Below are positions 46,992-57,586 of a stretch of 64,000 bases of DNA, piece after piece. Every line of letters starts with the position of its first letter. Position 1 is the stretch's first letter. This DNA comes from Thozetella sp. PMI_491. Its lineage: Eukaryota > Ascomycota > Sordariomycetes > Chaetosphaeriales > Chaetosphaeriaceae. Both the position numbers and the translations under genes were made by a program. The notes below the pieces were generated by a model. That model saw only the letters and a program-made list of their open reading frames with translations, did no database searches and was not told the DNA's origin. The DNA lies in the NCBI GenBank assembly GCA_021432635.1, contig MU270018.1, positions 875,579-939,578 on the forward strand. Direction: 5' to 3'.

Positions 46992-47303
46992 ATGGCGGAC
47001 GATGCAGCCTCTATTGCTGTTGCCGGCAAGACGTTCGACGTCAGCGTGTCGTACCGGTCCCCCTCCAACGACTCCTTCGACATCACCAAACCGCTAGTTC
47101 CTCCGGCAGATGCGGGCGTGGAAGCTAAGATCAAGTATCTCAAGAACCTGCGGGAGGCTGTGATCTCGTCCCAGGAGGAGATAAACAGAAATCTCACAGC
47201 ACGGATGGAGGAGGACAAGGCCCGCGAAACGCAGGGCCCCAAGACCGTGGTTGACGAGGCGAAAGAGGAAGAAAACTACGGCGAAGAGGTGCAAGAAGAC
47301 TAG
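46992..47303 (+). CDS. GON7: KEOPS/EKC complex subunit Gon7
   Basis: A single exon encodes 103 residues. Gon7 is the small acidic partner of Pcc1 in KEOPS, which makes the t6A37 modification of ANN-decoding tRNAs. The N-terminal half (VSYRSPSNDSFDITKPLVPP) can form the beta-hairpin that pairs with Pcc1. The middle helix is KIKYLKNLREAVISSQEEIN. The rest (RMEEDKARETQG, then EEENYGEEVQED) is an acidic tail. The NYGEEV ending is typical of fungal Gon7 as I recall it. The start ATG is preceded by CATC and followed by GCG, a good context. It converges with VPS39, only 300 bases between stop codons. Confidence 0.85.
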   Translation: MADDAASIAVAGKTFDVSVSYRSPSNDSFDITKPLVPPADAGVEAKIKYLKNLREAVISSQEEINRNLTARMEEDKARETQGPKTVVDEAKEEENYGEEVQED

Positions 47304-47603
47304 CCCGGCGCCCGGCGCCCAGCGCCCGATGCCGCGCCGAACACTGCCATATTCTCACCTGTGCTTGTTACCTTCAGGATCTGGAACGGAGAACAGCCCA
47401 TGGTACATTCTGCGCAGTCTATCCGGTCAACATTCGGGGTATAGTATGTATGAAGTGTACAATGCAGCCTCCGAGCCAGCGCCGCTATGCATGCGTATAT
47501 CAGAACCGAAGATGTACTTCCCCTCCTAGCCCGCTAGCCACCTCCACCTCGGAGAAGCTTCAGTACAACGAAGGCTCCTTCTCCCGGCTTCGCAGAGCTT
47601 TCC
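47304..47603. other. 300-base convergent gap between GON7 and VPS39
   Basis: Carries both 3' UTRs. A CCCGGCGCCCGGCGCC-like GC block follows the GON7 stop. No gene. Confidence 0.6.
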
Positions 47604-50600
47604 TCAAGCTCTACCTCCCACCCGACCCCAAGCACCAAGCTGCGCAGTCGCCAGCCCTCCACTAGCTCCTCCGCCAGACTGTGCCCTGTTCAAACAGCCG
47701 TAGTGCACTACAGAATTGTCCGGAAGTGCCGCCACGACACTCGCGCCCAGCCTCTTGTGGCATACACCGCACACTCGGTCCTCGCTGACAACCACCCTCC
47801 TGTTGCGGCCGCCCTGACCCCCGGGGAGTCCGTCGCCTAGGAGGAGCAATGCCTGCCCAGACACGAGCTCTGTCTTCCGCAGCCCAACAACCACGCGAGT
47901 CTCATTCACAAGGCTGTTCGAACTGCGCATGCGCCCGCGGAAGTACGACTCGAGCTGGGAGATAGGCAGGGTGTCGGGGATGAGAGAGAGGGTAGATGTG
48001 GCAGGGAGCCGGGAGCCATGCTTCGACAAGAGGTCGAGCGCAGGGCTGAGGTTCTGAGAATGCGGCGGCGGTGGGGTGAGATAGAGGGAGAGTAAGGTGT
48101 GGTAAATCGAAGGCACTGCCTCTTCTTCAACTTCATCTTCGCCCTCTGACGAGCCCGGCCGAGTTCGAGATGGCGGTCTCGAGGCTGCGTCCTGCGCCTT
48201 GTGCATGCGGTTGCAGTAACTAGTACTGTCAGTGAAGTGCCCACGTAGAAGATGAAACGTCTCGCCCTTACTCTTCGGCCTTCTCGTAGTTTTTCATCTT
48301 GAATACATATATCTCGAGGGCCTGCTTGTGCTGGCCCATGTGTCTCAGCACGACGGCTTGTGCCTCGTAGAATGCAGGGTCTATTGCACAAGTCAGTCAA
48401 CCGAAGAGACGAGAGATGCGCCAGGCTAGCCTACCATCTTTTGGAATCATCGCAAAGGCCCGGCTGAGGCCGTACTTCCCGCTCTCGTCCAAAAACTGGA
48501 CGAGTCGTTCTATGAGCTTGTCCCACTCTTCATTCCTTGGCTTGTCTTTGAGTTCCTGCATGTACAGGCTAACCAGACGGTTGTGGAACTCCGTGGTCTT
48601 GTCATTCAGTTCGTAGATGATATGCTCCAGATATCGACTCTCCAACGCCATGTCGATACCGGCCAGAAACTTGAGAACGCGGTCCCGCGGAAGGGTTTCC
48701 GCGTTCTCCGAATCCGCCAGGAATACCTCCATGGACAGCTTGGGGTCTGCCTTCAACGTCCAGTCGGAGAACTCGAGGATCAGGTCAATCATCTCCGGGG
48801 GCAGATTCTGCAAGTACATGACGGTCCTCTGCGGGCCGTGCAACGTCGGCGCCGCCTCATCAGGCTGATCCGATGACCCGAATCTGCGGAGAAGTTCGAG
48901 AGCTTGGCGGTGAAGCTTCTTGCCATAAAAGAAGTCCACGAGCTCGTTGTAGCGGTTGTTTTGGAGTAGCTTTTCATTGACCACGTCCGGATCGCAGAAG
49001 TTGGCAATGCGAAACAGGGAGCTTGCGAGGGTTGGGCGCGAGTACATGTATGCTCGGAAGAGCGCCGTATCGACCGTCTTGAAGAGCCCCTGAAGTTCTT
49101 GTTCCAGCTTCTCGTTGCCTTCGTCCTTGGAGGATGCGAGAAGCGAGTTGAATGCTTCTTCCGTCGAGCCACTCGGGGATTTTCGAGGCCTCAACTTGCC
49201 CGTCTCTGGGTCAATCACCCTCTGGAGTCTAGTCCGCGCCCCTGCGAGATAGCCATTCAGTTCATGTACCGCTGCCAGCAGATCCTTCTCATCCTGGGAC
49301 GGCTCATCGGCAGGTTTGGCCTTGATGCTCGCCGTGTCGTCGTCTTTCTTGGATGAGGTTATTGAAGCTGTCTCCGGGTTGGGCTTGCGACCATAGAGGT
49401 ACTTGGTGAAGCCGCCACCTTTCTGGGGCGACGACACTTCGGGCGGGACGTCGACTTTCTTATCGCCATTCGTCTTGCCGTCTGTCTCTTCGTGCTCTGG
49501 CTCTGGAGTCTTCTCCGGAACTCCCGACAGGTCGCCGGCGATGATCCTCGGGAAGAGCTTCAGGACTCTCTCCGGAGGAGCATGGACCTCGTCCTCGTTG
49601 AAGAGATCCATCGACTCGCGGTACTTTTTGAGTTGAAACAGCGCTTCTGCTTTTAACATCTTGACCTCCCGCAGCGTCTCCGTCTTATTCTTTAGTAGAG
49701 CATCCTCCAGCATTTTTAGCAAGCTCACAGCCTCGTCAAACTTCCCGTTCTGCACAAGCTCTTGGACCTGAGAGTCGTAATCGGTCGCGTCCATCTTCCA
49801 AACCACCCGCTCGCTCAGCACATGAAACCCCTTCCCAGCATGGGCCAGGCTGACTGTAGGCGGCGGGAAATGCAGAGCGGCAGCTCCAGGGAGGCTCATT
49901 GTCTGCAGGAGGCTGAGCGTGTCCGGGTTCCGAACCTCTAGGCTACCCTTGGCTGGCGCCTGCAGCGCCAGTATATAAGGGTAGCTGTATCCGATGCTCT
50001 CGGGAGCGGCTTGCCAGGGAATCTGGCGTTTTTCCAAGGCCTTGCCAGTGTCGTCAATAAACAGCGTGTTGATGTCTTTAGCGAGGAGCAGTTCTCCATC
50101 AGCAAGTTTGGCAACCAAGGGCTTGGGGATATACCCCCCCAGCCCCATGTACCCCATGCCCGCGTTGCTCACAGCACCGAACCGACTCTGGGATCCCGGT
50201 GCACCACCGATGGCGCCCGGACCCACGATGTCCTCGGCTGACTCGGTGTCGACATCGATGATGACATAGCCACTGTTCATGCCGCAGACGACACGTGTTG
50301 CGCATGCCCAGGTGATAGATCGAATAGCCTCGGGCAGTGTAATCTCGCCGACGTCGGGCGACAGCTCGCTCTCGTGCCAAGCCCACAGCAGCAGGCGGCG
50401 CTTGACGGCGACGGCCAGGCGCGAGACGATCTCGGGGATGCCGGTTGCGGGGTCTTTGACGATATTGCTGGTGACGGCGAAGGTGGACGCATTCTTGGTG
50501 CGCGGTAGCGGGGCCTCGAGAGGCTCGAACGTCTGCAGGTCATGGAGCGCGACGGCGTAGTTGGACAGTGACACGAGCGTGTTGGCCTCTTTGATTATCG

Positions 50601-51006
50601 CCAGCTGCTCGACTGCACGCGGGGAGAACTTTTCGACTTCGCGGAGCAGGTCGGTCGGCTTGACCGCCGGCGAAGAGGCTTGAGAAGACGCGGGACGACC
50701 ATCTTGCGCTGCGGGCTTCGTACCGACCTGAGCGCTCTCGGTCTCGCCGGCGGGGGGCTTCCCATTCGGAGCTTTGGATGTGGAAGAGGGAGGGAGCTCG
50801 TTGAGACGATATATTCGGAGAGAGCCTGTGTTGAGGCCTACAAGGACGCGGTCACCTTCGTAGCCTCAGTCAGCGCCAACCTAGGAGAAGACGGATGGAG
50901 GAAGTGGGAGGCCGAGGCGCGCACCGTAGGCCAAGATGCTCTCGATCTTGGACTTGTCCCTTTGCTTTAGCTCGATGATGGGTCGAGCTGTGAATGCGGA
51001 GAGCAT
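47604..51006 (-). CDS. VPS39: Vacuolar sorting protein 39 (Vam6), HOPS subunit
   Basis: Four exons (51006-50925, 50855-48435, 48380-48272, 48219-47604) encode 1075 residues. Vps39/Vam6 is the Rab7-binding end of the HOPS tethering complex at vacuoles. The first exon is tiny (MLSAFTARPIIELKQRDKS) and its join restores AYGDRVLVGLNTGSLRIYRL, the first CNH/beta-propeller strand. The CNH domain runs to about residue 390. Helical repeats follow: YDSQVQELVQNGKFDEAVSL, then the Vps39_1 block with RAYMYSRPTLASSLFRI and VDFFYGKKLHRQALELL. A long low-complexity insert (about 470-560) carries GGGFTKYLYGRKPNPE. The C-terminal Vps39_2 part contains CGVC (1021-1024) and HYGC (1043-1046), a zinc-binding half motif. 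Introns are 69, 54 and 52 nt. Divergent from the SPX transporter. Confidence 0.93.
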
Positions 51007-52358
51007 GGCGAAGGCCAGCTCTTGCCTACTCTGTAGACTTGTCACGGGTTAGGATGCATCAGGAGGGAACAGCGGTTAGGCGGGATGCGATAGTTCTTTC
51101 GAGGAGCCGGAGGTGAGGTCATGCGCCGGCCGTGGTGGAGCTTCCCCTTCCAACCGAACCGACCACCCCAGGCCCCAGCTTGCGGCCGCGGGCCTGCTCT
51201 TTCTCCATTGGCTGAACCACACCTAGGTGTGCGTGCCAAGACCTCACCCTCCACGCGCTAGAGAGCTCCCCTTTATATATTGCATTTAACTAAGAGTTTA
51301 CAGGACATAATGCTGTTCGAATGTTAGAGGACTGCTCATTGCTGAAGACTTGTGCGCAAGAGAATCTGGCGTCGTTACAACGCTTTGTCCATGTTGCACA
51401 CTCATGGCTTAGGTTTTCCCGCCAAATGTTTCCTGAATCGTCAGGCATTGCTCTCGGGTAGCAATTGTTCGTGGCATCTAGTAGTATTCCATGCTGCCTG
51501 CATGTGGATATATGCCTAGGCGCTTTTATTCGTTGCCATACTTCTCAGCCTGAGCAGCGCAACCCCGACTCCGATTATGCCCTTTGGATACGTCACAGCC
51601 GGCTGAATAGGTTCTGGTCTCCGATAGTTTGCAGGCCGGATACGAGCTATATTGGCACATGCAGATATCTTGAGTTGTATTTGTCTCACTCCGAAAGGAG
51701 TTTTATACTTTGGAGGAGATGCATGGAAGGGGCGCTGGTGAGGTCTTCTGGCTGGCCAGGCTGGCTAGACCTAGGTGAACTGCTACCTGTGGGACCCCAC
51801 CATCAGCCACTAGGCACCAGCCACAGCGGCAGTCCAGTCCAGTGGAATCCTTTGGCTGAACCATGTGAGCGGGGCGAGCGCTGAGAGGCTGCGGCGGCCA
51901 GGCGGCTTGTTCCGGCTCTTAGTCTCGTCGAGCCAAGTGCTACTCCGTAAAGGGTTCCATCACTCACCGAAGAGCGGATCTGTTCGGCTGCCTTGACTTT
52001 CTGCAATTCGTCTTACCTGCCGGATGAGGCGACCACAGTCACCATAGCTCCCATCGCAGCGTCTCGGGACCCCTCCTCTCGCCGAGCCGCAGGCCACGCC
52101 GAAGCCGAAGACCACCTCTCGTCACGCGCCGACCCGTCGTCAGCTGGCTTTCCGGACAGGGGAGGGAGCAGCCAAAGGGGGGGCCCACGCAGTGAAGCCG
52201 AGCAGTACGAGCTAGTCGATATCAAAGAGACCAGGCGTCCCCCGCCTACCGCGAGACGAGCCCTACCACAAGATTCTCCCACCACCACCCCCGACCAACC
52301 CAACGACAGAGACCGCCGGAGGGCCGAAAAGCGTCGTTGGCTCGACGAACAGGACGAG
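51007..52358. promoter_or_regulatory. Divergent promoter region, VPS39 (-) and SPX transporter (+)
   Basis: A 1.35-kb gap. From 51280 to 51700 it is AT-richer with TTTATATATTGC near 51273. The last 366 bases before 52359 are open and in frame with the transporter. A DASS/SPX transporter normally begins MKFSHS, so I count this part as leader. Confidence 0.5.
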
Positions 52359-55042
52359 ATGAAGTTCTCCCACAGCATCCAGTTCAATGCTGTTCCGGAC
52401 TGGAGCAGTCACTACATTGCCTATAGCAATCTCAAGAAGCTGTGCGTAGTCTTCCCTCCTCCTCCCCCTCCTCCCCTCTGCCCCGCCTAGCGAGGCGGTC
52501 TGGTCATGGCCGCCACTCAGTTCCCCCCACTAATGCCACGCTGCAGCATCTACCAGCTCGAGAAGAACGCCCACCAGTCCACAGGCGGCGATGCCGAGTC
52601 GCGACCCCTCATCCAGGAAGACCCCGAGGTCGTCTTCGCCCGTGCCCTCGACGTCGAGCTTGAGAAGATCTCCTCCTTCTACGGCGTCAAGGAGCAGGAA
52701 CTGGTCGACGAGGTGAATCAGCTTCTGCGCGACGTCGGTGCCTTCGAGGAGTCCGAGTCGGACGGCAATGACGAAAATGGTGCCGGCGACGCGCAGGCGA
52801 GCCGCCGGCCGCGCAGCTTCCGCCCACGTACCGGCAGCAATCACAGCATGCCATCAACCGAAGACGGCGTCGAAGACAGCGACGAAGACGACGATAACGA
52901 GATGACGAGGCTCACGCGGGCCCGCCGGTCGAGCACAGGCGCCCGCCGTAAGACGGCGCCCAACATAATGCAGGCCTCAACTGACCTGACGGCGTCAACC
53001 GAACTTACACGCTCGATCCGCCGTCACAGCATGTCGTACGAGGACTACGCCGAGCAGGCCCTATTTTCGTCCAACATCATGCTCAAGAAGCGCATCATCA
53101 GCCTCTATGTCCAGCTGTGCGAGCTCAAGTCGTACATTCAGCTCAACCACACCGGCTTCCGGAAAGTACTCAAGAAGTTCGACAAGATCCTGGACACGGG
53201 CTTACGGGCCAAGTACATGGAGAAGACGGTCAATCCGGCCTACCCCTTCCGCTCTGAGTCCATCAAGCTTCTCGACGAGCACATCGCCGAAATGGAGGCA
53301 GCTTACACCCTCATTGTCACCCACGGCGACGCCGAGACGGCCAAGCGGGACCTGCGCTCTCACCTCCGCGAGCACGTAGTCTGGGAGCGCAACACGGTCT
53401 GGCGTGACATGATCGGCATGGAGCGCCGTGCTGAGGCCGCGAGTCTAGGGCGCGCCCTCCTCGGCCGGGACACAGACCCAGCCAAGACCCGCCTACAGGG
53501 CGACGACGAGCTGCTGCCCGCCACCAAGGAGATCTCGACCCCGCTCGGCCGCTTCCGTTGCCCAGCTTGGCTGCTCAGCTCGACCGTCTTCACCCTCGCC
53601 GGGAGTCTGGCTGTCTTCTTCGTGCTCCTCTACCTGCCTATTCTCGAGGCGCCTGAGCAGCAAAACTGCTTGGCCATGCTGGTCCTTGTCAGCCTGCTAT
53701 GGGCCACCGAGGCCATCCCGTTGTTCGTCACCTCGCTCACCATACCCTTCCTCTGCGTCTTGCTCAATGTGATTCGCGCCGAGGACGGCACACGACTCAC
53801 GTCGGACAAGGCCGTGGGGTTCGTCTTTTCGTCCATGTGGTCCTCCGTTATTATGCTCCTTCTCGGTGGCTTCACTCTCGCCGCCGCTCTATCCAAGTGC
53901 ATGATCGACAAGCGCATTGCTACCTTCGTCCTCAGCAAGGCCGGAACCCAGCCGCGCACCGTCCTTGTCGCCAACATGTTTGTTGCCGCCTTCGCCAGCA
54001 TGCTCATCAGCAACGTGGCCGCTCCGGTGCTTTGCTTCGGTATCATTGAGCCCATGCTGCGTAACCTCCCCTCAGGCTCCAACATGTCCAAGGCCGTCAT
54101 CATCGGCATCGCCCTCGCCTCCAATATTGGCGGCATGCTTTCACCCATCGCATCGCCGCAGAATGTGGTGGCTATTCTCGTCATGAACCCCGCGCCGACT
54201 TGGGGCCAGTGGTTCTTCATCGTGATCCCCGTCGGCGTCATCTCGCTTCTCCTGATCTGGATCCTCCTCCTCGTCACCTTCCACCCGGGCCGCGGCACGA
54301 CCATCGTACCCATCCGCCCAGTCCGGGACCCCTTCACCGGCGTGCAATGGTTTGTCACAATTGTCACCATTGCCACCATCGTCCTCTGGTGTCTGTCGCA
54401 CCAGCTTGAGGCCGTCTTCGGTGACATGGGTGTCATCGCCATTATCCCCATCGTGTTGTTCTTCGGCGTCGGCATCCTGACAAAGGAGGACTTTAACAAC
54501 TTCCCCTGGACCATTATCATTCTAGCCGCCGGTGGTCTGTCTCTCGGCAAGGCCGTAACTTCCTCGGGTCTTCTGGCCACTGTTGCCGCTCAGATCACCA
54601 AGGATGTGGAGGGCCTGAGCCTGTACTCAGTCTTGGTTATCTTCTCAACCCTAATTCTAGTGATCGCGACCTTTATCAGCCATACTGTAGCCGCCCTGAT
54701 CCTGCTGCCCCTGGTCTACGACATCGGCCAGAACATGGAGGAGCCACACCCCAACCTGCTTGTCATGGCGGGCGTGCTGATGTGCAGTGCCGCCATGGCG
54801 CTGCCGACCAGCGGCTTCCCGAATATGAGTGAGTCAATTCCTACTCCCCCGCTGCTCATTTCCCTCACCCCCTCTCACCTGCTAACGCTCTACCCCCAGC
54901 TGCAATCATGAAAGAGGATCCCACCGGGCAACGCTATCTCCAGGTCAAGCACTTCATCAGTCGTGGTGTGCCGAGCTCTATACTTACGTTGTTCGTGGTG
55001 GTGACGCTCGGTTACGCCGCCATGCGCGTCACTGGGATGTGA
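52359..55042 (+). CDS. PHO90: SPX-domain low-affinity phosphate transporter (Pho87/90/91-like)
   Basis: Exons 52359-52441, 52547-54828 and 54900-55042 encode 835 residues. These are plasma- or vacuolar-membrane phosphate transporters of the DASS family, gated by an SPX domain that binds inositol pyrophosphates. The SPX domain starts at the chosen Met (MKFSHSIQFNAVPDWSSHYI, LKKLIYQLEK across intron 1). It continues with VELEKISSFYGVKEQEL and ends around residue 290 with FRKVLKKFDKI, where the Lys cluster binds the ligand. An acidic/RS-rich insert splits it. About a dozen membrane helices follow from near residue 390. The DASS signature is visible in LISNVAAPVLCF and in SNIGGMLSPIASPQNVVAI, the paired sodium/anion site loops, and in SHTVAALILLPL. 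Intron 1 is 105 nt and intron 2 is 71 nt. The exact paralogue (Pho87, 90 or 91) cannot be settled here. Confidence 0.92.
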
Positions 55043-55772
55043 GGTGGCTTTGCTTAGTGCACATCTCGCATGTTGCATGAGGAAGATACCGGGCATTTTG
55101 GGGGAGAGATTGGATCACGAGAGCCTCCCCCTAGCCCCCAACCCTCAACCTCCCCCTCAAAGAGAAGCTCTTTTGTGTGGTGTCTAATTTGAAGCCTTGT
55201 TTGATACCCGGGTCATAGAGGGTGTCCCCGACGGATTTGCTAGAGACTTGTGACATAACAAAGGCTGGGAATATTTCTATTTTGAAGTGCAAGATACCAA
55301 ATCCAAACTTGCTGTGTCTCAAATAGCTCATCTGAATCTGTTTAAAAGCTTTACGAGCGGTGTATATCTTGTGTAGCTTCAACCATCATTGTCTGGCCCA
55401 AATGACTTCATGATTATATATCATTCAATGTCGTATCATGTCGATGCTAGCCCGCTTCCAAGCACAGGCAATCCATTATGGTACCAAGTAGTAAGAAGGA
55501 AGTGGTAAGGAGAATGAGATCGGGGTATCATATTCCGTCCCTAGTGTCCAGCTGGGGGAGACCAAAAAAAAAAAAAAGCAAACATAGAACCACGTTAGAC
55601 AAAGATTATCCGACCATACATGCCACAGCGATAGGCCTGTGAGAGATGTGGAAGTAGGTTCCCTTCTCGCTGACCGTGGTATCCTCCGTGGAAGCGGCGT
55701 CTTCACCTCAATTCCAACCCCTTCAGCATGTCGAAATCAATCGAGATCAGTCAAGAGTCCCATTTGGGGTCG
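55043..55772. other. Convergent intergenic gap
   Basis: Between the 3' ends of the SPX transporter (+) and the Gag1-like gene (-). AT-rich, with an A14 run near 55564 and AAGCTTT/TTGAAG words. No gene. Confidence 0.6.
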
Positions 55773-57586
55773 TCACTCGCCAGTGGTAGCCGGATGCCCG
55801 TGGCCCAGTGAGAACACCTTGTGGAGGCTTTTTCGAATCCCCTTCCCTTCGTCATCATGCTGGCTGTCCCTCCTCTCCCGCTCGCGATCCTCCGCAGGCT
55901 TCTCCTTGTCAACACGCCCAAGCAAGGCGCCGAAGCTCATCCTCCGGGTGGGCCCGTTCGCCGCGCCGCTCGCGTTCCGGGCGTGTTCTAGCCTCGCTGC
56001 CGCAGCGCTGCTGTTGGTCTTGCGATGCGCGCGGACCGCGAGCGCCGCGTAGGTCGGAGCCACGGGAGGTATAGCCACGGCAACGGACGGTTTGGGCGGC
56101 CATTCGCCGTCACGCTTCCAACCGACGACGCAAGCGCGCACCATGTCACCCAGGTTGACCGGGCATGACGGCTGCAGACTGTGCACGACGATCTTATCAT
56201 ATAACGAGGGATAGATGCTGGGGGTGACGGAAGCACGCATCCCGTTCTGCGGTGGAAGCAGTGGGGGAGGTATTGGGAGTAACGTCTCGACGGGATAGAG
56301 AGGCGTGGGTTCAGCAAGGCCCGTGGTGCTCGCGCTAGTTGGCTTGGTGGTGGAGCTGGCGTTGGACCGCGTGTCTGGGTCAGATGCCGGCGGCGAGGCG
56401 GTGCCTTGGGAGGCATGTGTGGTCGTAGGAGAGAGCGCTGCGGAGAGCGTGGGGGCTGGTCCGTTCGAGGCAGTTGAATCTGCCCGGTGGTGCGAGCGCC
56501 AGAAGAGGCGGCGCGGTGACGCCGGCGAGACAGGGCTCGGCGGTTTGGGCTTGACTCGGACAGTCTTCGCCCCCGTCCAGGCGCTGCGACGGGCTTCGAA
56601 GCATGCCAGGCCCACGTTCCACTGTGCTTCATCTCGCAGTGCCTTCCTTCGACGTCTCCGCTTCGCCATCATCGTCGCCTGGACGACACTACCCACCGCG
56701 TCAGGGCTGTCAAAGCGGAACGGCGACGGGCTTGGTGCCGGCTCGTCGTCGTCTGAGAGGTCAGACGTCCACTCCGCACGAGGACGGAAGTGCACGCGGT
56801 CCTCCGAGACCACGCTGTAGTCGGTCTCGGCGCCAGACTCGGAGTCGGCCTCGTCTCCCTCGTCCTTCGGCGCCAACTCGTCGTCAGCTGCCGGGGCCGT
56901 GGTCACCTCCAGCTTGTCGTTCTCCTGCGGCACGCCATGCTCGTCCTGGGCAGGAACCGCTGGGTCGATCTCATCTACCGCGACGGGCAGCGGGGACGTT
57001 GAAGGGACCGGGGCAGCAGGCGGCCAGGTGAAGTCCCAGTCATTGCGTATCTTCTGCAGCAGAAACCTCCGGACAGCCTCTTTCTGCTTGGTCTTGTCCT
57101 TGCTCACCAGGTCCGGGTCATAATCAGGGGACAGGGGCAAGGCGTGAGGTGTAGCGCCACGCAGCTTGTTGAAGGGCGACTTTGGGGACTTGTAAAGGTC
57201 CGAGAAAATCATCTTTGGCGACGGCAGCTTGAGTGCCGGTCCAGTAGAGATGGGAGCGTGGTGATGGTTGCCACCGACGTCCGCGCGTGACAGGGCGGCG
57301 GCGGCAGGCGGATTTATATCCCCGGCAGCACGCGAGGTATGCGAGGCGGGGACGAAAGCTACTCCCTGCGGGTGCGGGGTGGTGCTACCGATAGTGGTGG
57401 TGGCCGGTGGATGGGTGGTATGGGTGGCCTGTTGGCGCCACACAGGGGGTGGTATGACAGTCTGTAGCGGCAGGTCTGCCGTGGCGGTCGCTAGACGTTC
57501 CGCTGCGGGCTCCGCTAGAGATTGGAAGATGCACAGGTTAGCCGGCCAGCTGCCCTCGACCTCGTCGCGCTCACTTGCTCGCGCAT
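55773..57586 (-). CDS. DUF4050/Gag1-like conserved fungal protein
   Basis: The main exon 57509-55773 is secure; the N-terminus is not. I join it to a 12-nt first exon (57586-57575, MREQ) through a 65-nt intron with GTGAGC donor, GCTAAC branch and a GAG acceptor, giving 582 residues. An open frame without a Met continues upstream of this start (LLAGIFNAYDDGLRARAGYP), so an extra 5' exon is possible. Conserved blocks are MIFSDLYKSPKSPFNKLRG, then KEAVRRFLLQKIRNDWDFTWPP, then RRRRRKALRDEAQWNVGLACFEARRSAW, then YPSLYDKIVVHSLQPSCPVNLGDM with VVGWKRDGEWPP. Between them lie long acidic and Ser/Pro-rich linkers. RNDWDFTWP and the WNVGLACFEARRSAWTGA block match a fungal family called DUF4050 or Gag1-like, tied in fission yeast work to nutrient signalling. 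I treat that role as tentative. No membrane segment is visible. Confidence 0.78.

Noticed and set aside
51465-51884. 139-codon plus-strand frame upstream of the SPX transporter
   Set aside because: Its first codon is not ATG, its composition is irregular and it shows no conserved pattern.
53630-54580. 316-codon open frame antisense to the SPX transporter
   Set aside because: It is the mirror of membrane-helix codons; the sense strand has clear family motifs and splice joins.
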